A stretch of 41,718 nucleotides of DNA, from positions 1 to 41,718 of the forward strand of contig JAEZDS010000239.1 of assembly GCA_023433205.1 (NCBI GenBank), given 5' to 3'. Positions 7,601 to 15,806 of this stretch are shown here, piece after piece. The stretch comes from Bacteroidota bacterium. Its GTDB lineage: Bacteria; Bacteroidota; Bacteroidia; B-17B0; Aurantibacillaceae. How positions within the stretch are numbered: the first letter of the stretch is position 1; each line of letters begins with the position of its first letter. A program made the translations under genes and the position numbers. Under the pieces are notes generated by a model. That model ran no database searches. It saw only the letters and a program-made list of their open reading frames with translations, and was not told the DNA's origin.

Positions 7601-8491
7601 AACCGGGCCAATCCGGGAACCATTCTTGATCTGGGAGGCAGCGAGTCTACAACTTTTCATGGCAGTGTGGGTGATTCACCTTTAACTACGCTTAAGATAG
7701 TAAACAGCGACAACGCCACCGCTAACAATTATGGTGCGCTTAGTTTTCAGGCAGAGGCCAGTAACGGGGCAGGGTATGTAAGTTCAAAAATTGCGGGTGT
7801 GCATGTAAATCATGTGATCGGTTCGCAACGTGGTGATCTTGCCTTTTTTACACGTCGCCCGGGAGGGCTGCAGGAAGGCATGCGGGTAACCGGACAGGGC
7901 AGGGTGGGCATTAACACCACTGCGCCAACTGCTACTTTACATGTTGTGGGAAATACCAGGTTGGTTGATGGCAATGAAGCGTCAGGCAAGGTGCTTACTT
8001 CTGATGCAGTGGGAAATGCCAGCTGGCAGCAGGTGTTGCCTGCAGGTGTTATTATGGCTTATGGCGGAAACACCATTCCTGCAGGCTGGGAATTATGCGA
8101 CGGTAAAGCCCTGAGCCGAACTACTTATTCAGTCTTGTTTGCGGCTATAAATACAAACTGGGGCGCAGGAGATGGCAGCACTACTTTTAATGTGCCCGAT
8201 ATGAGGGGAATGTTTTTGAGAGGTGTTGATGGCATGGCAGGCAGAGATCCTGACAAGGCAAGTCGAAGTGCCTCAAATACAGGGGGAAATATCGGAAACA
8301 ATGTGGGATCTTTCCAGGATGATCAATTTGAAAGTCACAGCCATTCAATTTCAGGGTTAGGTAGTACCACCCAAACTTCTCTGGTAGGTGGTTCAGCATA
8401 TACTCCAGGCGGTGTAACTTCAACAAATGCAACCGGTGGCACCGAAACCCGTCCCAAGAACGTATATGTCTACTACATAATAAAATTGTAA
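4691..8491 (+). CDS. Secreted repeat-rich fibre protein with phage tail collar domain
   Basis: The 1266-residue protein has a Sec signal peptide (residues 1-19, ending ASAQ). Residues about 20-130 form an N-terminal domain shared with the next gene: INYQGVARNSAGLPLV, then NQLGLFSTQIG, then SVPFALHA. Residues about 200-680 are low-complexity beta-type repeats, including exact 98-residue units starting at residues 301, 399 and 497. Residues 720-1110 contain phage-fibre-like blocks (YVGIGTSSP, NVGIGTTNP, GYVGIN). The C-terminus from about 1116 is a phage tail collar domain: PAGWELCDG, then TFNVPDMRGMFLRG, an SHSH motif, and ETRPKNVYVYYIIKL. No T9SS tail is present, so it is either surface-anchored through its N-terminal domain or exported by an unrecognised route. 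It is the first gene of the operon, and a trimeric fibre with a binding tip is inferred. Confidence 0.85.
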   Translation: MKQVYLLVFLTIVCCASAQSPDLINYQGVARNSAGLPLVNRQIGLRFELRQGDPSGSTVFSEQHQLQTNQLGLFSTQIGRIDPQALSQVNWQGGALFLSVGLDSAGGTDYIEMGVQKLVSVPFALHARQAKSVNSSFNNNVLVIGDSTYTLAPPASFSAGAGIQIAGAVISNSSPDQTVTIQPGGNNVQVSGTYPDFTVTSTPTLAFNDGELSISEGNTVNITPSLSVQGNVISVGPLTNSVVLPSAPNMSMSATGVASVNPASGLSFNIDVPETKIALTATPGALGSSTSAVNDFNLNIPPPQYDPATGQLNTGNNSTNITPTLSFAGGILTVGPSTNNISIPSSPATTISTGGAASLNSAGQSFSIHVPATSVAITNTAGALGTATSGVNNWNINIPPPQYNQATGVLSTGPGNANITPTLNYNAGVLTVGPSTNNVTLPVTPATTLNATGAATLNPSGPAYSLHVLPTNIVVTNNSGAPGSSTTSVNDISINIPAPQYNAGTGILTTGTVVANITPSAGISGNVLTVGPATNSVTLPAAPVPTIHNSGIVNVSPSSGLNFTVAVSQPSFTADGPVQMLGAHPDYTLSSPSITSLSAAGIVTVGTHPNYVVGVPEPSFTPNGLASITGAYPNYTINTVSPPTPTVYGQGLATVSPSTGLNFTVNVPPATYLPGTGVLNNGTHSVDITPSVTLNNNVLGVGPTSNTVDLSAISPWQKNGNNVSLTTPSNYVGIGTSSPAENLQIESSSVSRLSVISGSAHVAELLFGTASNHFKGSLLYDQGNDMMSFSTAGSNRLHIDNSGNVGINKWPVAGAKLSVQGTFGEFEVNNHAPGTGTIANTILLSTLTGSANNGPQMRFRMNSSTNWMDIGLNANDDFVIEGTDISRFVVRNNGNVGIGTTNPTELLQLEAPSAQLSIVSNSTGLAALNFGHAATHALGRLVYSNSNDNFNFYTAGAARMTINDLGYVGINRANPGTILDLGGSESTTFHGSVGDSPLTTLKIVNSDNATANNYGALSFQAEASNGAGYVSSKIAGVHVNHVIGSQRGDLAFFTRRPGGLQEGMRVTGQGRVGINTTAPTATLHVVGNTRLVDGNEASGKVLTSDAVGNASWQQVLPAGVIMAYGGNTIPAGWELCDGKALSRTTYSVLFAAINTNWGAGDGSTTFNVPDMRGMFLRGVDGMAGRDPDKASRSASNTGGNIGNNVGSFQDDQFESHSHSISGLGSTTQTSLVGGSAYTPGGVTSTNATGGTETRPKNVYVYYIIKL
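5297..6391 (+). repeat. Tandem 294-base repeat units within the fibre gene
   Basis: Units begin at 5591, 5885 and 6179, exactly 294 bases (98 codons) apart, each opening with a P-x-PQY motif. Each has ITPxxxxxxGxLTVGPxTN near the middle, and complete units end in a V-N-x-x-x-NI block. A less conserved unit precedes at about 5297-5590, and the last unit is incomplete, diverging near 6391. The units differ at many synonymous and non-synonymous positions, so they are old but kept in register. Confidence 0.85.
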
Positions 8492-8510
8492 AATGAAGTA
8501 CTGAATATTC

Positions 8511-8518
8511 TACCTTCG
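8511..8518 (+). promoter_or_regulatory. Possible -7 box for the second fibre gene
   Basis: TACCTTCG is close to the Bacteroidota -7 consensus TAnnTTTG (one mismatch) and sits 8 bases before the ATG at 8527, in the 35-base gap between the two fibre genes. A TTG at about 8487-8489 is a weak -33 candidate at a slightly long spacing. It would allow the second fibre to be transcribed separately from the first. Confidence 0.35.
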
Positions 8519-8526
8519 CCCCAAAA

Positions 8527-11307
8527 ATGGCCATGAAAAATGTAGTTCTGTACTTCCTGATAGGACTGGCTTATACCGCCGCCGCCCAGGTTCCACAGCA
8601 GATAAATTACCAGGGAGCCCTGCGCAACGCTGCGGGTCTACCGCTGGTAAACCAGAATATCTCAGTAAAATTTGAATTGCGGCCGGGAGCTCCTGGGAAT
8701 GCCCCTGTCTGGCAGTCCACCGAAAGCCTTACTACTAATAACCTCGGTCTCTTTAATACACAAATTGGAAAAATCAACGCGAATGACTTTTTGCAGATAA
8801 ACTGGAACAACGGTCCCTTTTTTCTGGCGGTGTATGTTGACACCACCAACAGCGACAATCATATTGAACTGGGTGTACAGCAGCTGGGCAGTGTGCCATA
8901 TGCTTTACACGCGCTTAGTGTGCCGGCTTCTTTTACAAACAATGTGCTGAGTATTGGCGGTAATACATTAGCAATACCGGCCCCGGTAACCTATACCGCG
9001 GGTGAAGGCATAAGTATTATTTCAGGCTCGGTGGTAAACACAGCGCCTGACCAGACAGTTACAATAGATGCAGGGTCAAATGTTGAACTTACAGGCAGCT
9101 ATCCTTCCTTTACTATCGCCTCAACACCTACACTTGAGATAAGCGGAAACCTGCTGTCGATAAGCGGAGGCAATACTGTTTCGCTGCCTCCTGCTTCAGA
9201 AGCAACTTTGGTAAGTACCGGAGCCGCAACTACCGACAAGCTGGGGCCCAATTCGTACAGCATTCATGTGCCTTTTCCGTCCCTCACACCCGGTAACTCT
9301 AACATCACTGTTACCGGAACCTCTCCCAATTTCGTGGTAGCCTCTTCGCCCAGTCTTTCAATCGCCGGTAATGTTCTAAGCATCAGCAATAGCAACGCTG
9401 TAACACTTCCGCAGGCCAGTGTGGTGTCATCGGGTGCTGCGCAAACCCATACACTTGGCGCCAACTCCTACAGCATCAATGTGCCCACACCCGTTATCAC
9501 GCCTGGAAATGCCAATATAACCGTGAGCAGTGCTTATCCAAATTTTGTGGTCTCATCTTCGCCCCAGCTGGCCCTTAACAATAACAGCCTCAGTATATCG
9601 GCAGGTAACACAGTTACCTTGCCGGCGCCTCCCACGGTTACAGCCACTGGCATGGCTACCATAAGTGGCGGACCCAATTACACTGTGAGTGTTCCGCTGC
9701 TTAACTTCACCAAAACAAACGGCATGCTGTCAAGTGGTGTTAATTCCACGGCAATTTCTCCCAGTTTATCATTGAACGGTTCCACTTTGTCGGTTGGCCA
9801 GGCTTCCAATAATATTGATCTGCAAACCATCAGTCCCTGGCTGCAGGCCACCGGCACGGTTACACTTAGCAATCTTACAAACAACGTGGCTATTGGCCGT
9901 GCCAATGCCGCCTTAAATGGCGGTACAGGGAGATTTCTTACGGTGAGCGGCACAACCGCGTATGCAACCTCTATGGCGGCACTGGAACTTGAAGGAGGCT
10001 CTTTAGGAACCAATACTGCAGTAGCGAAAATAGATTTTAACTCTGTTGGGGCCGCATCTCATAACGTAGCCCGTATTGCCGCTTTCAGAGCTGGGAATGT
10101 AACTGAGGGACAACTTACGTTTTCAACACATGATGGAGCCTCTTTAAAGGAACGGATGCGGCTGAACGACCTTGGCTACGTGGGTATTGGTACAGGAACA
10201 AACAGCATCTCCGACCATTTGCAGCTGCAATCAGCGGGTGCCACCAACCTTTCTGTGCTTTCGGCTACAAACAGCTCCTCAGCTTTGTTGTTTGGAACAG
10301 CGGCACAACACGCGTCTGGCAGAATTGACTATAGTAACTCAGAAAAGAGGTTGTCGTTTGCTACCAATGCTGCGCAACGAATGGTTATTGACAGTTCCGG
10401 CAAGATAGGGGTGAACGACGTAGCAAATAGTTTGTTTAATTTCCACGTTAACAGAAATATTGGAGACTTCGGTCCAGGCAGGGCGGCAGTTTCCGGTTAC
10501 CGTTTCGGGTCTAATCTGCAGGCCGGCGATGGGGGTACAGGGTGGTCGTATGGTGGTGTAGATGCCGCAGTTAGAGGTGTGAACAATTTTGGAAATAACT
10601 TTAGTGCGGGTGTTGCCGGGATAAACTACAATGACTGGCCAAATTCAACCGCAGTGATAGGGGCGCAGTGGAATGGCAGTTACTGGGGCGGCCTCGCATA
10701 CTATGACGGGACCCGTTCATGGGGTGTTTACACGCCTAATAATGCGCACATAGGAGGAGGCCTAGGTATTGGCACAGCGCTTCCTACGGCAAGTTTACAC
10801 GTAAATGGAAACGTGAGAATAGTTGACGGCACTGAAGGAACGAATAAAATGCTGGTTTCAGACGCAGCAGGGAATGCCTCGTGGAGAAATTCAGCAATCA
10901 ATACCTCGTTCCTCACAAGATCCAACAGCTCACAGACTATCACTAGTAACGCATTAACAATTATGAATTTTCCGGCAGAAGTCCATGACGATGGAAACTC
11001 ATTTTCAACAAACTCATATGTCTGTCCGAGCGCTGGAGTGTACCATTTTGATGCTTCTGTTACCTGGAGCGGCTTTGTTTCTGCAAGCAACTGGATGATC
11101 ATGTATATATACCGTAATGGTACTTCTGAAGCCCAGCGAATTACAGCAACAAGCACTGGATTCTTTTCCAGCTCAATAAGCGCAGACATTAAATGCAACG
11201 CAAATGATGTAATTACCATCAGGGTATTTCAGTTGTCCGGCTCATCGCAAACTACGTACGGCGCCATCGGTGAATACACATATTTTTCAGGACATAAAGT
11301 TTATTAG
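8527..11307 (+). CDS. Secreted repeat-rich fibre protein with C1q-like domain
   Basis: The 926-residue paralogue of the preceding gene has a signal peptide (about residues 1-21, ending AAAQ) and the same N-terminal domain (INYQGALRNAAGLPLV, NNLGLFNTQIG, SVPYALHA). Shorter beta repeats of the type NxLSISxGNxVxLP follow, then fibre-like blocks (GYVGIGTG, GLGIGTALP, LHVNGNVRIVDG). The last ~130 residues, from about 794, look like a C1q/TNF-type head: the pattern F-S-T-x-S-Y-x-C-PSAGVYHFDASV, then a WMIMYIYRNG strand and a final aromatic-rich GEYTYFSGHKVY. C1q heads form trimers, as do tail-collar tips, so the two genes carry alternative heads on a common stalk. ATG 8527 and ATG 8533 are both possible starts. 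No T9SS tail is present. Confidence 0.85.
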   Translation: MAMKNVVLYFLIGLAYTAAAQVPQQINYQGALRNAAGLPLVNQNISVKFELRPGAPGNAPVWQSTESLTTNNLGLFNTQIGKINANDFLQINWNNGPFFLAVYVDTTNSDNHIELGVQQLGSVPYALHALSVPASFTNNVLSIGGNTLAIPAPVTYTAGEGISIISGSVVNTAPDQTVTIDAGSNVELTGSYPSFTIASTPTLEISGNLLSISGGNTVSLPPASEATLVSTGAATTDKLGPNSYSIHVPFPSLTPGNSNITVTGTSPNFVVASSPSLSIAGNVLSISNSNAVTLPQASVVSSGAAQTHTLGANSYSINVPTPVITPGNANITVSSAYPNFVVSSSPQLALNNNSLSISAGNTVTLPAPPTVTATGMATISGGPNYTVSVPLLNFTKTNGMLSSGVNSTAISPSLSLNGSTLSVGQASNNIDLQTISPWLQATGTVTLSNLTNNVAIGRANAALNGGTGRFLTVSGTTAYATSMAALELEGGSLGTNTAVAKIDFNSVGAASHNVARIAAFRAGNVTEGQLTFSTHDGASLKERMRLNDLGYVGIGTGTNSISDHLQLQSAGATNLSVLSATNSSSALLFGTAAQHASGRIDYSNSEKRLSFATNAAQRMVIDSSGKIGVNDVANSLFNFHVNRNIGDFGPGRAAVSGYRFGSNLQAGDGGTGWSYGGVDAAVRGVNNFGNNFSAGVAGINYNDWPNSTAVIGAQWNGSYWGGLAYYDGTRSWGVYTPNNAHIGGGLGIGTALPTASLHVNGNVRIVDGTEGTNKMLVSDAAGNASWRNSAINTSFLTRSNSSQTITSNALTIMNFPAEVHDDGNSFSTNSYVCPSAGVYHFDASVTWSGFVSASNWMIMYIYRNGTSEAQRITATSTGFFSSSISADIKCNANDVITIRVFQLSGSSQTTYGAIGEYTYFSGHKVY

Positions 11308-11318
11308 AAAATTAGAAC

Positions 11319-12143
11319 ATGAGAGCGAAAATTGGTATTACAGGTGCAAAGTCAGGGAGGTATGAAACGCTCCTGTTTTCCTGCTTGCTGCAGATAATAT
11401 TATTGATTTTGGTATTTCCTGGGAACGCCCAAACCCTCAGCAACCAGGTAATTAATGCCGCCGGTACGCATCAACAGCATGCGTCTCTGCAGCTGACCGA
11501 TAACGTGGGGGAGCCCTTTACCGAAAGTTTGGGCGCTGTTGCGCAGATGATGATCACCCAGGGTTTTTTGCAGCCACAGATCAGCAACGGCATTACCATC
11601 TTCAAAAACGATCCTACCTGTTCATCCCGTAACGATGGGTACATCAGTGTTTCATTTTCCAGCCTCAACAGGCAGCATGAAGAACAATACCTCTGGTCGC
11701 CTTCTAACCTTTGCCCAAACAACGATTGCGGCAGCAAGGTGGAGAACCTGGCACCCGGAACCTATTCACTGTCGGTAGTGACAACCTATACCACCGGCGA
11801 GGGACTGGTGAAGCGCGATACACTGCGCGCGGCGCCTGTTGAGATCCTACCCTCGGCAGAACAATGTCGTTTAACAGTGTATACCGGTGTCACGCTTAAC
11901 AATGATGGGATCAACGACAAATGGATGATAGAGTACATCGAAGAGTATCCCGGTAACAAAGTATCTCTTTATAACCGCTGGGGGATCCTTCTTTTTGAAA
12001 CAACCGGTTACAACAACGAGTCAAACTACTGGCCAAGACCTGAAGCCACGGGCGATCTGGTGTCGGGAACCTATTTTTATATTATCGACCTTGCCGATGG
12101 AAGCAGGCCGCTGAAAGGATGGGTTGAACTGTTAAAAAATTAA
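11319..12143 (+). CDS. T9SS type B sorted protein (CHU_C domain)
   Basis: The 274-residue protein has a signal sequence with the hydrophobic core at residues 18-35, followed by cleavage near GNAQ. A domain of the type LSNQVINAAG...LTDNVGEPF follows (residues 40-90), common in Bacteroidota surface proteins. The C-terminal ~85 residues are the gliding-motility-associated CHU_C domain used as the type B T9SS signal: VTLNNDGINDKW, VSLYNRWGILLFET, LVSGTYFYII, and terminal WVELLKN. Type B cargo is known to depend on a PorP/SprF-family protein, and such a gene follows 3 bases downstream. It lies 11 bases after the second fibre gene. It may be the anchor or a minor subunit of the surface structure; this is inferred. 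Confidence 0.88.
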   Translation: MRAKIGITGAKSGRYETLLFSCLLQIILLILVFPGNAQTLSNQVINAAGTHQQHASLQLTDNVGEPFTESLGAVAQMMITQGFLQPQISNGITIFKNDPTCSSRNDGYISVSFSSLNRQHEEQYLWSPSNLCPNNDCGSKVENLAPGTYSLSVVTTYTTGEGLVKRDTLRAAPVEILPSAEQCRLTVYTGVTLNNDGINDKWMIEYIEEYPGNKVSLYNRWGILLFETTGYNNESNYWPRPEATGDLVSGTYFYIIDLADGSRPLKGWVELLKN

Positions 12144-12146
12144 GCG

Positions 12147-13070
12147 ATGAGAACAAAAATTTTCTCCCTGCTGTTTTGTGTAACCTTGCTGGCAAAAGCG
12201 CAGCAGGACCCGCAATACAACATGTACCAGTTCAACCAGCTGGTCATCAATCCTGCCTTTGCCGGCGCCCGTGATGTGATGCAGATCACCGCCGCTCACC
12301 GGCAACAGTGGCTGGGTTTTCCGGGCGCTCCTGTAACAAGTGTGCTTAGTCTGCATGCTCCGGTGTTCAACAAAAAGCTGGGCCTGGGGCTCACAATTGT
12401 TAACGATGAAATTGGTCCGCGCCACGTTATGAGTGCTTTTGGCAATGTGGCTTATATTCTTAAGATCAGCGAAAGTATGAAGCTGAGTTTTGGCGTGAAT
12501 GCCGGCTACAACCGTTATCAGTTCAACTTCACCGATGTAAAATTTCACCAGGGCGAGTCGGCGGCAGAATTGTACCAGAATGTTACGCCAGGGTCTTTAG
12601 ACATCAACAGCGGACTTTTTTTACGGGGACATAGTTACTTTTTTGGTGTGAGCGCAACTCACCTTAACTCTCCCAACGTGTACACTTACGAACCTGTTGT
12701 GCCGGGAGGAAGCAACTTCTCTTACCGTTTAAGAACGCATTTGTTTGTTACCGCCGGCAAGTCTTTCCAGCTGAACGACAACGTAGTGTTTGCTCCAACA
12801 GTATTATACAAACAGCTGGGAACAATTAATTCATTTGATGTTAATGTGAATTTTATGCTCTTTAAAAAATTGTGGCTCGGCGGTTTTTACCGGCACGGTT
12901 TTGGCGTGGGCGGCTTAATGCAGTATTTTGTAACCAACCGGCTTAAGGTGGGATATAGTTATGATACGGGTCTCAACCAGTCAGTGCGCCTTGGCAGCAG
13001 CCACGAAATCATGCTGGGTTTTGATCTTATCCCCTCAGACCTTAAATTTATCAATCCCCGCTTTTTGTAG
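12147..13070 (+). CDS. PorP/SprF family T9SS outer-membrane protein
   Basis: The 307-residue protein has a short signal peptide (residues 1-18, ending AKAQ) and the family opening QDPQYNMYQFNQLVINPAFAG. The beta-barrel pattern continues with RQQWLGFPGAP, LGLGLTIVNDEIGP and the C-terminal GYSYD and GSSHEIMLGF strands. Length and ending match PorP/SprF proteins, which sit in the outer membrane and help type B CTD proteins exit or attach to the cell surface. It follows a type B cargo gene by 3 bases and precedes a PD40-OmpA gene by 5 bases, a familiar Bacteroidota order. It is probably dedicated to cargo encoded in this operon. Confidence 0.93.
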   Translation: MRTKIFSLLFCVTLLAKAQQDPQYNMYQFNQLVINPAFAGARDVMQITAAHRQQWLGFPGAPVTSVLSLHAPVFNKKLGLGLTIVNDEIGPRHVMSAFGNVAYILKISESMKLSFGVNAGYNRYQFNFTDVKFHQGESAAELYQNVTPGSLDINSGLFLRGHSYFFGVSATHLNSPNVYTYEPVVPGGSNFSYRLRTHLFVTAGKSFQLNDNVVFAPTVLYKQLGTINSFDVNVNFMLFKKLWLGGFYRHGFGVGGLMQYFVTNRLKVGYSYDTGLNQSVRLGSSHEIMLGFDLIPSDLKFINPRFL

Positions 13071-13075
13071 GATTT

Positions 13076-15802
13076 ATGTTGCTTAAAAAAATAGTACTCT
13101 GCACCTGGTTTATTGCCGTTACTTTTTATTTGTCTGCGCAGATAAGTAAGGGCGACAGGTATTACGGCCGGTCTGAGTATTATAAAGCCATCAATTCCTA
13201 TAAAAAAGCCAGCCGCCAGGATAAATCCGCTGAACGTGAATCGGCGTTTATTAAACTGGGGAACGCCTACCTTAAAGTGAACGACTATGAAGGCGCCGAA
13301 TCTGCATACAAAAAAGCAATTGAGGTGGACGGCGATGTGCCTGCTGAGGTTTATTACAATTACGCACAGGCCCTGAAGGTGAACCGAAAATACAATGAAG
13401 CGGCTGAACAATACAGAAAATACATCGCCCTTGAACCAGGCGATAAAAAAGCCGCCGAAGCGCTCACCTTTTGTATGGAAATTCAGTATTACATGACCAA
13501 GCCGCGTGAGTACACGATCTCTAATGTAAAAGCGCTTAATACTTCGCAGTCTGAGTTTGCACCTTATGTGTACAACGGCAAATTGCTTTACAGCGCTCAG
13601 CGCGAAAGTTTTGATTTTGTTAATTATCCGGTCACCACCCAAAAGGGGGCATCTTTTTTGAATCTCTATGTTGCAGATGTTAACGGAGATGACGCTGAAA
13701 AACCATACTCCCTTTCAAAAAAAGTGAATCAGCGTTTTCATGACGGGCCCGGCTGCCTCAGTGCCGACGGACAACAATTGTATTTTACCAGGGTAGACCG
13801 CGAAAACAAAAGATCTGCCAATCATGCCCGGATCTATACCGCCATTCGTGATGGTAAAAAATGGAAGAACATCAAAATGTTACCAATTGGCATGATGGGT
13901 TATTCAGCGGCGCATCCGGCTATCAGCCACAATAATGAGCTTTTGTTTTTTTCCAGCGATATGCCTGGCGGTTACGGGGGCAAGGATATCTGGATGTGTA
14001 CGCGCAAAGACAGCGGCTGGTCACAACCGGTAAATCTGGGACCCGACGTAAATACCAGTGGTGATGAAATGTTTCCCTCCGTAAGAAAAGACGGCATGTT
14101 GTTCTTTTCGTCAACCGGCCTCCCCGGTTTCGGCGGACTTGATATCTATTCGGCGCGTGAGCTGCAGGGCAAATGGCTGCTCAACAGGAACGAAGGACTG
14201 GACATCAACAGCAGCGCCGATGATTTTGGAATAACATTCCTCAATGATACACTGGGGTATTTTTCTTCGAACAGACTGGGAGGGAAAGGCCAGGACGATA
14301 TTTATTTTTATGAATTCAGCAGCAAGTCAGTAGTAATGGAAGGTACTGTGCTGCTTACCGAGAACCCACGCGATTATGCAAAAAATAAAAAAGTGATCCT
14401 CTTTGACGAGAAGGCCCTGGCTGTTGACAGTGTTTACACCAACAACAAAGGCAGGTTTATTTTCAGGAATCTCGACAGCGAGAAACGTTACATGGCTGTA
14501 CTGGCTGAGGAAGACCCTAAACTTTTTGGAAAAGCAAGGTATTTTCTGGCAGAGAACGACAGCGTGATTCACCGTGTAAGCGTAAAACAGGGTAACAACC
14601 GTTTTGTATTTAAGAATCTGCCAATAGATCCTAACGGTCTTCCTGACATGTACACCAATGACGACCTTACTTTCGCCGGATCATTAATGTCGGGCAATAA
14701 AGGTACGGTGGCACTTAAACATGCAAAACTTAAACTGGTGAACGATTTTGGTGATGTGGTGGAAGAGACTACTACCAACGAATTTGGCGCTTTTGCCTTC
14801 AGAAACATTCCTGGTGATCAAAATTACATGATAGCTATCGAGGAAACAGACATAGCGCTGCCGGCGGGAACGAAGATCACCTTAACAAACAAGGCAGGCA
14901 AGGAGGTAAAAGTGTTTTATAAGCCCGCCAAAGGAGGTAAGTTCGTATTTAAAGTATTGCAGGGTGAAAAAGCTGTTCTTCAGGATATGGAGGTAGACGA
15001 TGTAAGCCTTGTGATGGGGATCTACGGCTACGTTTATGACCAGGACAAACGTCCGCTTTCAAAAGTGAAGATCAGGTTAAAAGACCATGATGGGAAACTG
15101 GTGCAGGAGATCGAAACCTCTGAGCTGGGGAAGTTTAATTTTAAAGCCCTGAGTGCCGATAAGAATTACCTTTTTGAGGCCGATGAGAATGATCCTTCTA
15201 TGCACGGTGTCCGCCGCATTTATATTGCCGATAACAAGGGAAGGGTTTACAAGGTTGTTGATATGGTGGGCGGAAAGTTCGCCTTTAAGATCCTGGAGGT
15301 TGATAAATCAACGCTTGGAGATTTTGTGGTGGACGATCCCTGGCTGAAGGTGGTTGACAGGAAACTGAAAGCTGAAAAGGAAAAATCAGGTGAGGTGCCG
15401 GTAGTAAAAGCGCCTGAAAGCGAGTCAGAATCTGAACTTAACCTGGTGATAGTTGAGAACATTTATTACGGGTTTGGCAGTTTTAAACTGGGACCTGATG
15501 GAGAGCGCGTGCTCAATAAAGCTGTTGAAGCGCTTTCAGAATATCCCAAACTGGTGATGGAGATCAGCTCTCACACCGATTCGCAGTCAGGAAGTGAATT
15601 CAACCTCACGCTCTCACGTAAACGTGCGCAGGCCTGTGTTGATTACATGGTAAAAAAAGGCATCAGCAGAAGCCGTTTGCAGTCAAAAGGGTATGGCGAA
15701 AGCAGATTGCTGAACCATTGTAAGGACGGTGTAAAATGCAGCGACGAGGAACATCAGATTAATCGCCGCACTGAATTTAAGATCACAAAACCAACCAAAT
15801 AG
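13076..15802 (+). CDS. TPR-PD40-OmpA envelope protein (T9SS-associated type)
   Basis: The 908-residue protein has a signal peptide (1-22, ending LSAQ) and TPR-like helices at about 25-140 (YKKASRQDKS, YNYAQALKVNRKYNEAAEQY). PD40/WD40-like propeller blades follow at about 155-425 (GPGCLSADGQQLYFTR, NELLFFSSDMPGG, GMLFFSSTGLPGFGGLDIY, GYFSSNRLGG). Three repeats of a carboxypeptidase-regulatory-like type run to about 770 (each ending with a GKFVFK-like motif). The C-terminus from about 795 is an OmpA peptidoglycan-binding domain (SSHTDSQSG, LSRKRAQACVDYMV, KGYGE, NRRTEFKI). The order resembles PorE-type proteins that tie T9SS parts to peptidoglycan. A second member of the family lies at 33212-35260. 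Confidence 0.9.
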   Translation: MLLKKIVLCTWFIAVTFYLSAQISKGDRYYGRSEYYKAINSYKKASRQDKSAERESAFIKLGNAYLKVNDYEGAESAYKKAIEVDGDVPAEVYYNYAQALKVNRKYNEAAEQYRKYIALEPGDKKAAEALTFCMEIQYYMTKPREYTISNVKALNTSQSEFAPYVYNGKLLYSAQRESFDFVNYPVTTQKGASFLNLYVADVNGDDAEKPYSLSKKVNQRFHDGPGCLSADGQQLYFTRVDRENKRSANHARIYTAIRDGKKWKNIKMLPIGMMGYSAAHPAISHNNELLFFSSDMPGGYGGKDIWMCTRKDSGWSQPVNLGPDVNTSGDEMFPSVRKDGMLFFSSTGLPGFGGLDIYSARELQGKWLLNRNEGLDINSSADDFGITFLNDTLGYFSSNRLGGKGQDDIYFYEFSSKSVVMEGTVLLTENPRDYAKNKKVILFDEKALAVDSVYTNNKGRFIFRNLDSEKRYMAVLAEEDPKLFGKARYFLAENDSVIHRVSVKQGNNRFVFKNLPIDPNGLPDMYTNDDLTFAGSLMSGNKGTVALKHAKLKLVNDFGDVVEETTTNEFGAFAFRNIPGDQNYMIAIEETDIALPAGTKITLTNKAGKEVKVFYKPAKGGKFVFKVLQGEKAVLQDMEVDDVSLVMGIYGYVYDQDKRPLSKVKIRLKDHDGKLVQEIETSELGKFNFKALSADKNYLFEADENDPSMHGVRRIYIADNKGRVYKVVDMVGGKFAFKILEVDKSTLGDFVVDDPWLKVVDRKLKAEKEKSGEVPVVKAPESESESELNLVIVENIYYGFGSFKLGPDGERVLNKAVEALSEYPKLVMEISSHTDSQSGSEFNLTLSRKRAQACVDYMVKKGISRSRLQSKGYGESRLLNHCKDGVKCSDEEHQINRRTEFKITKPTK

Positions 15803-15806
15803 TTCT

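Noticed and set aside
4691..8491. Prophage remnant suggested by the tail collar domain
   Set aside because: The protein has a bacterial signal peptide, and no phage structural, lysis or integrase genes are nearby; the operon partners are T9SS-type proteins.
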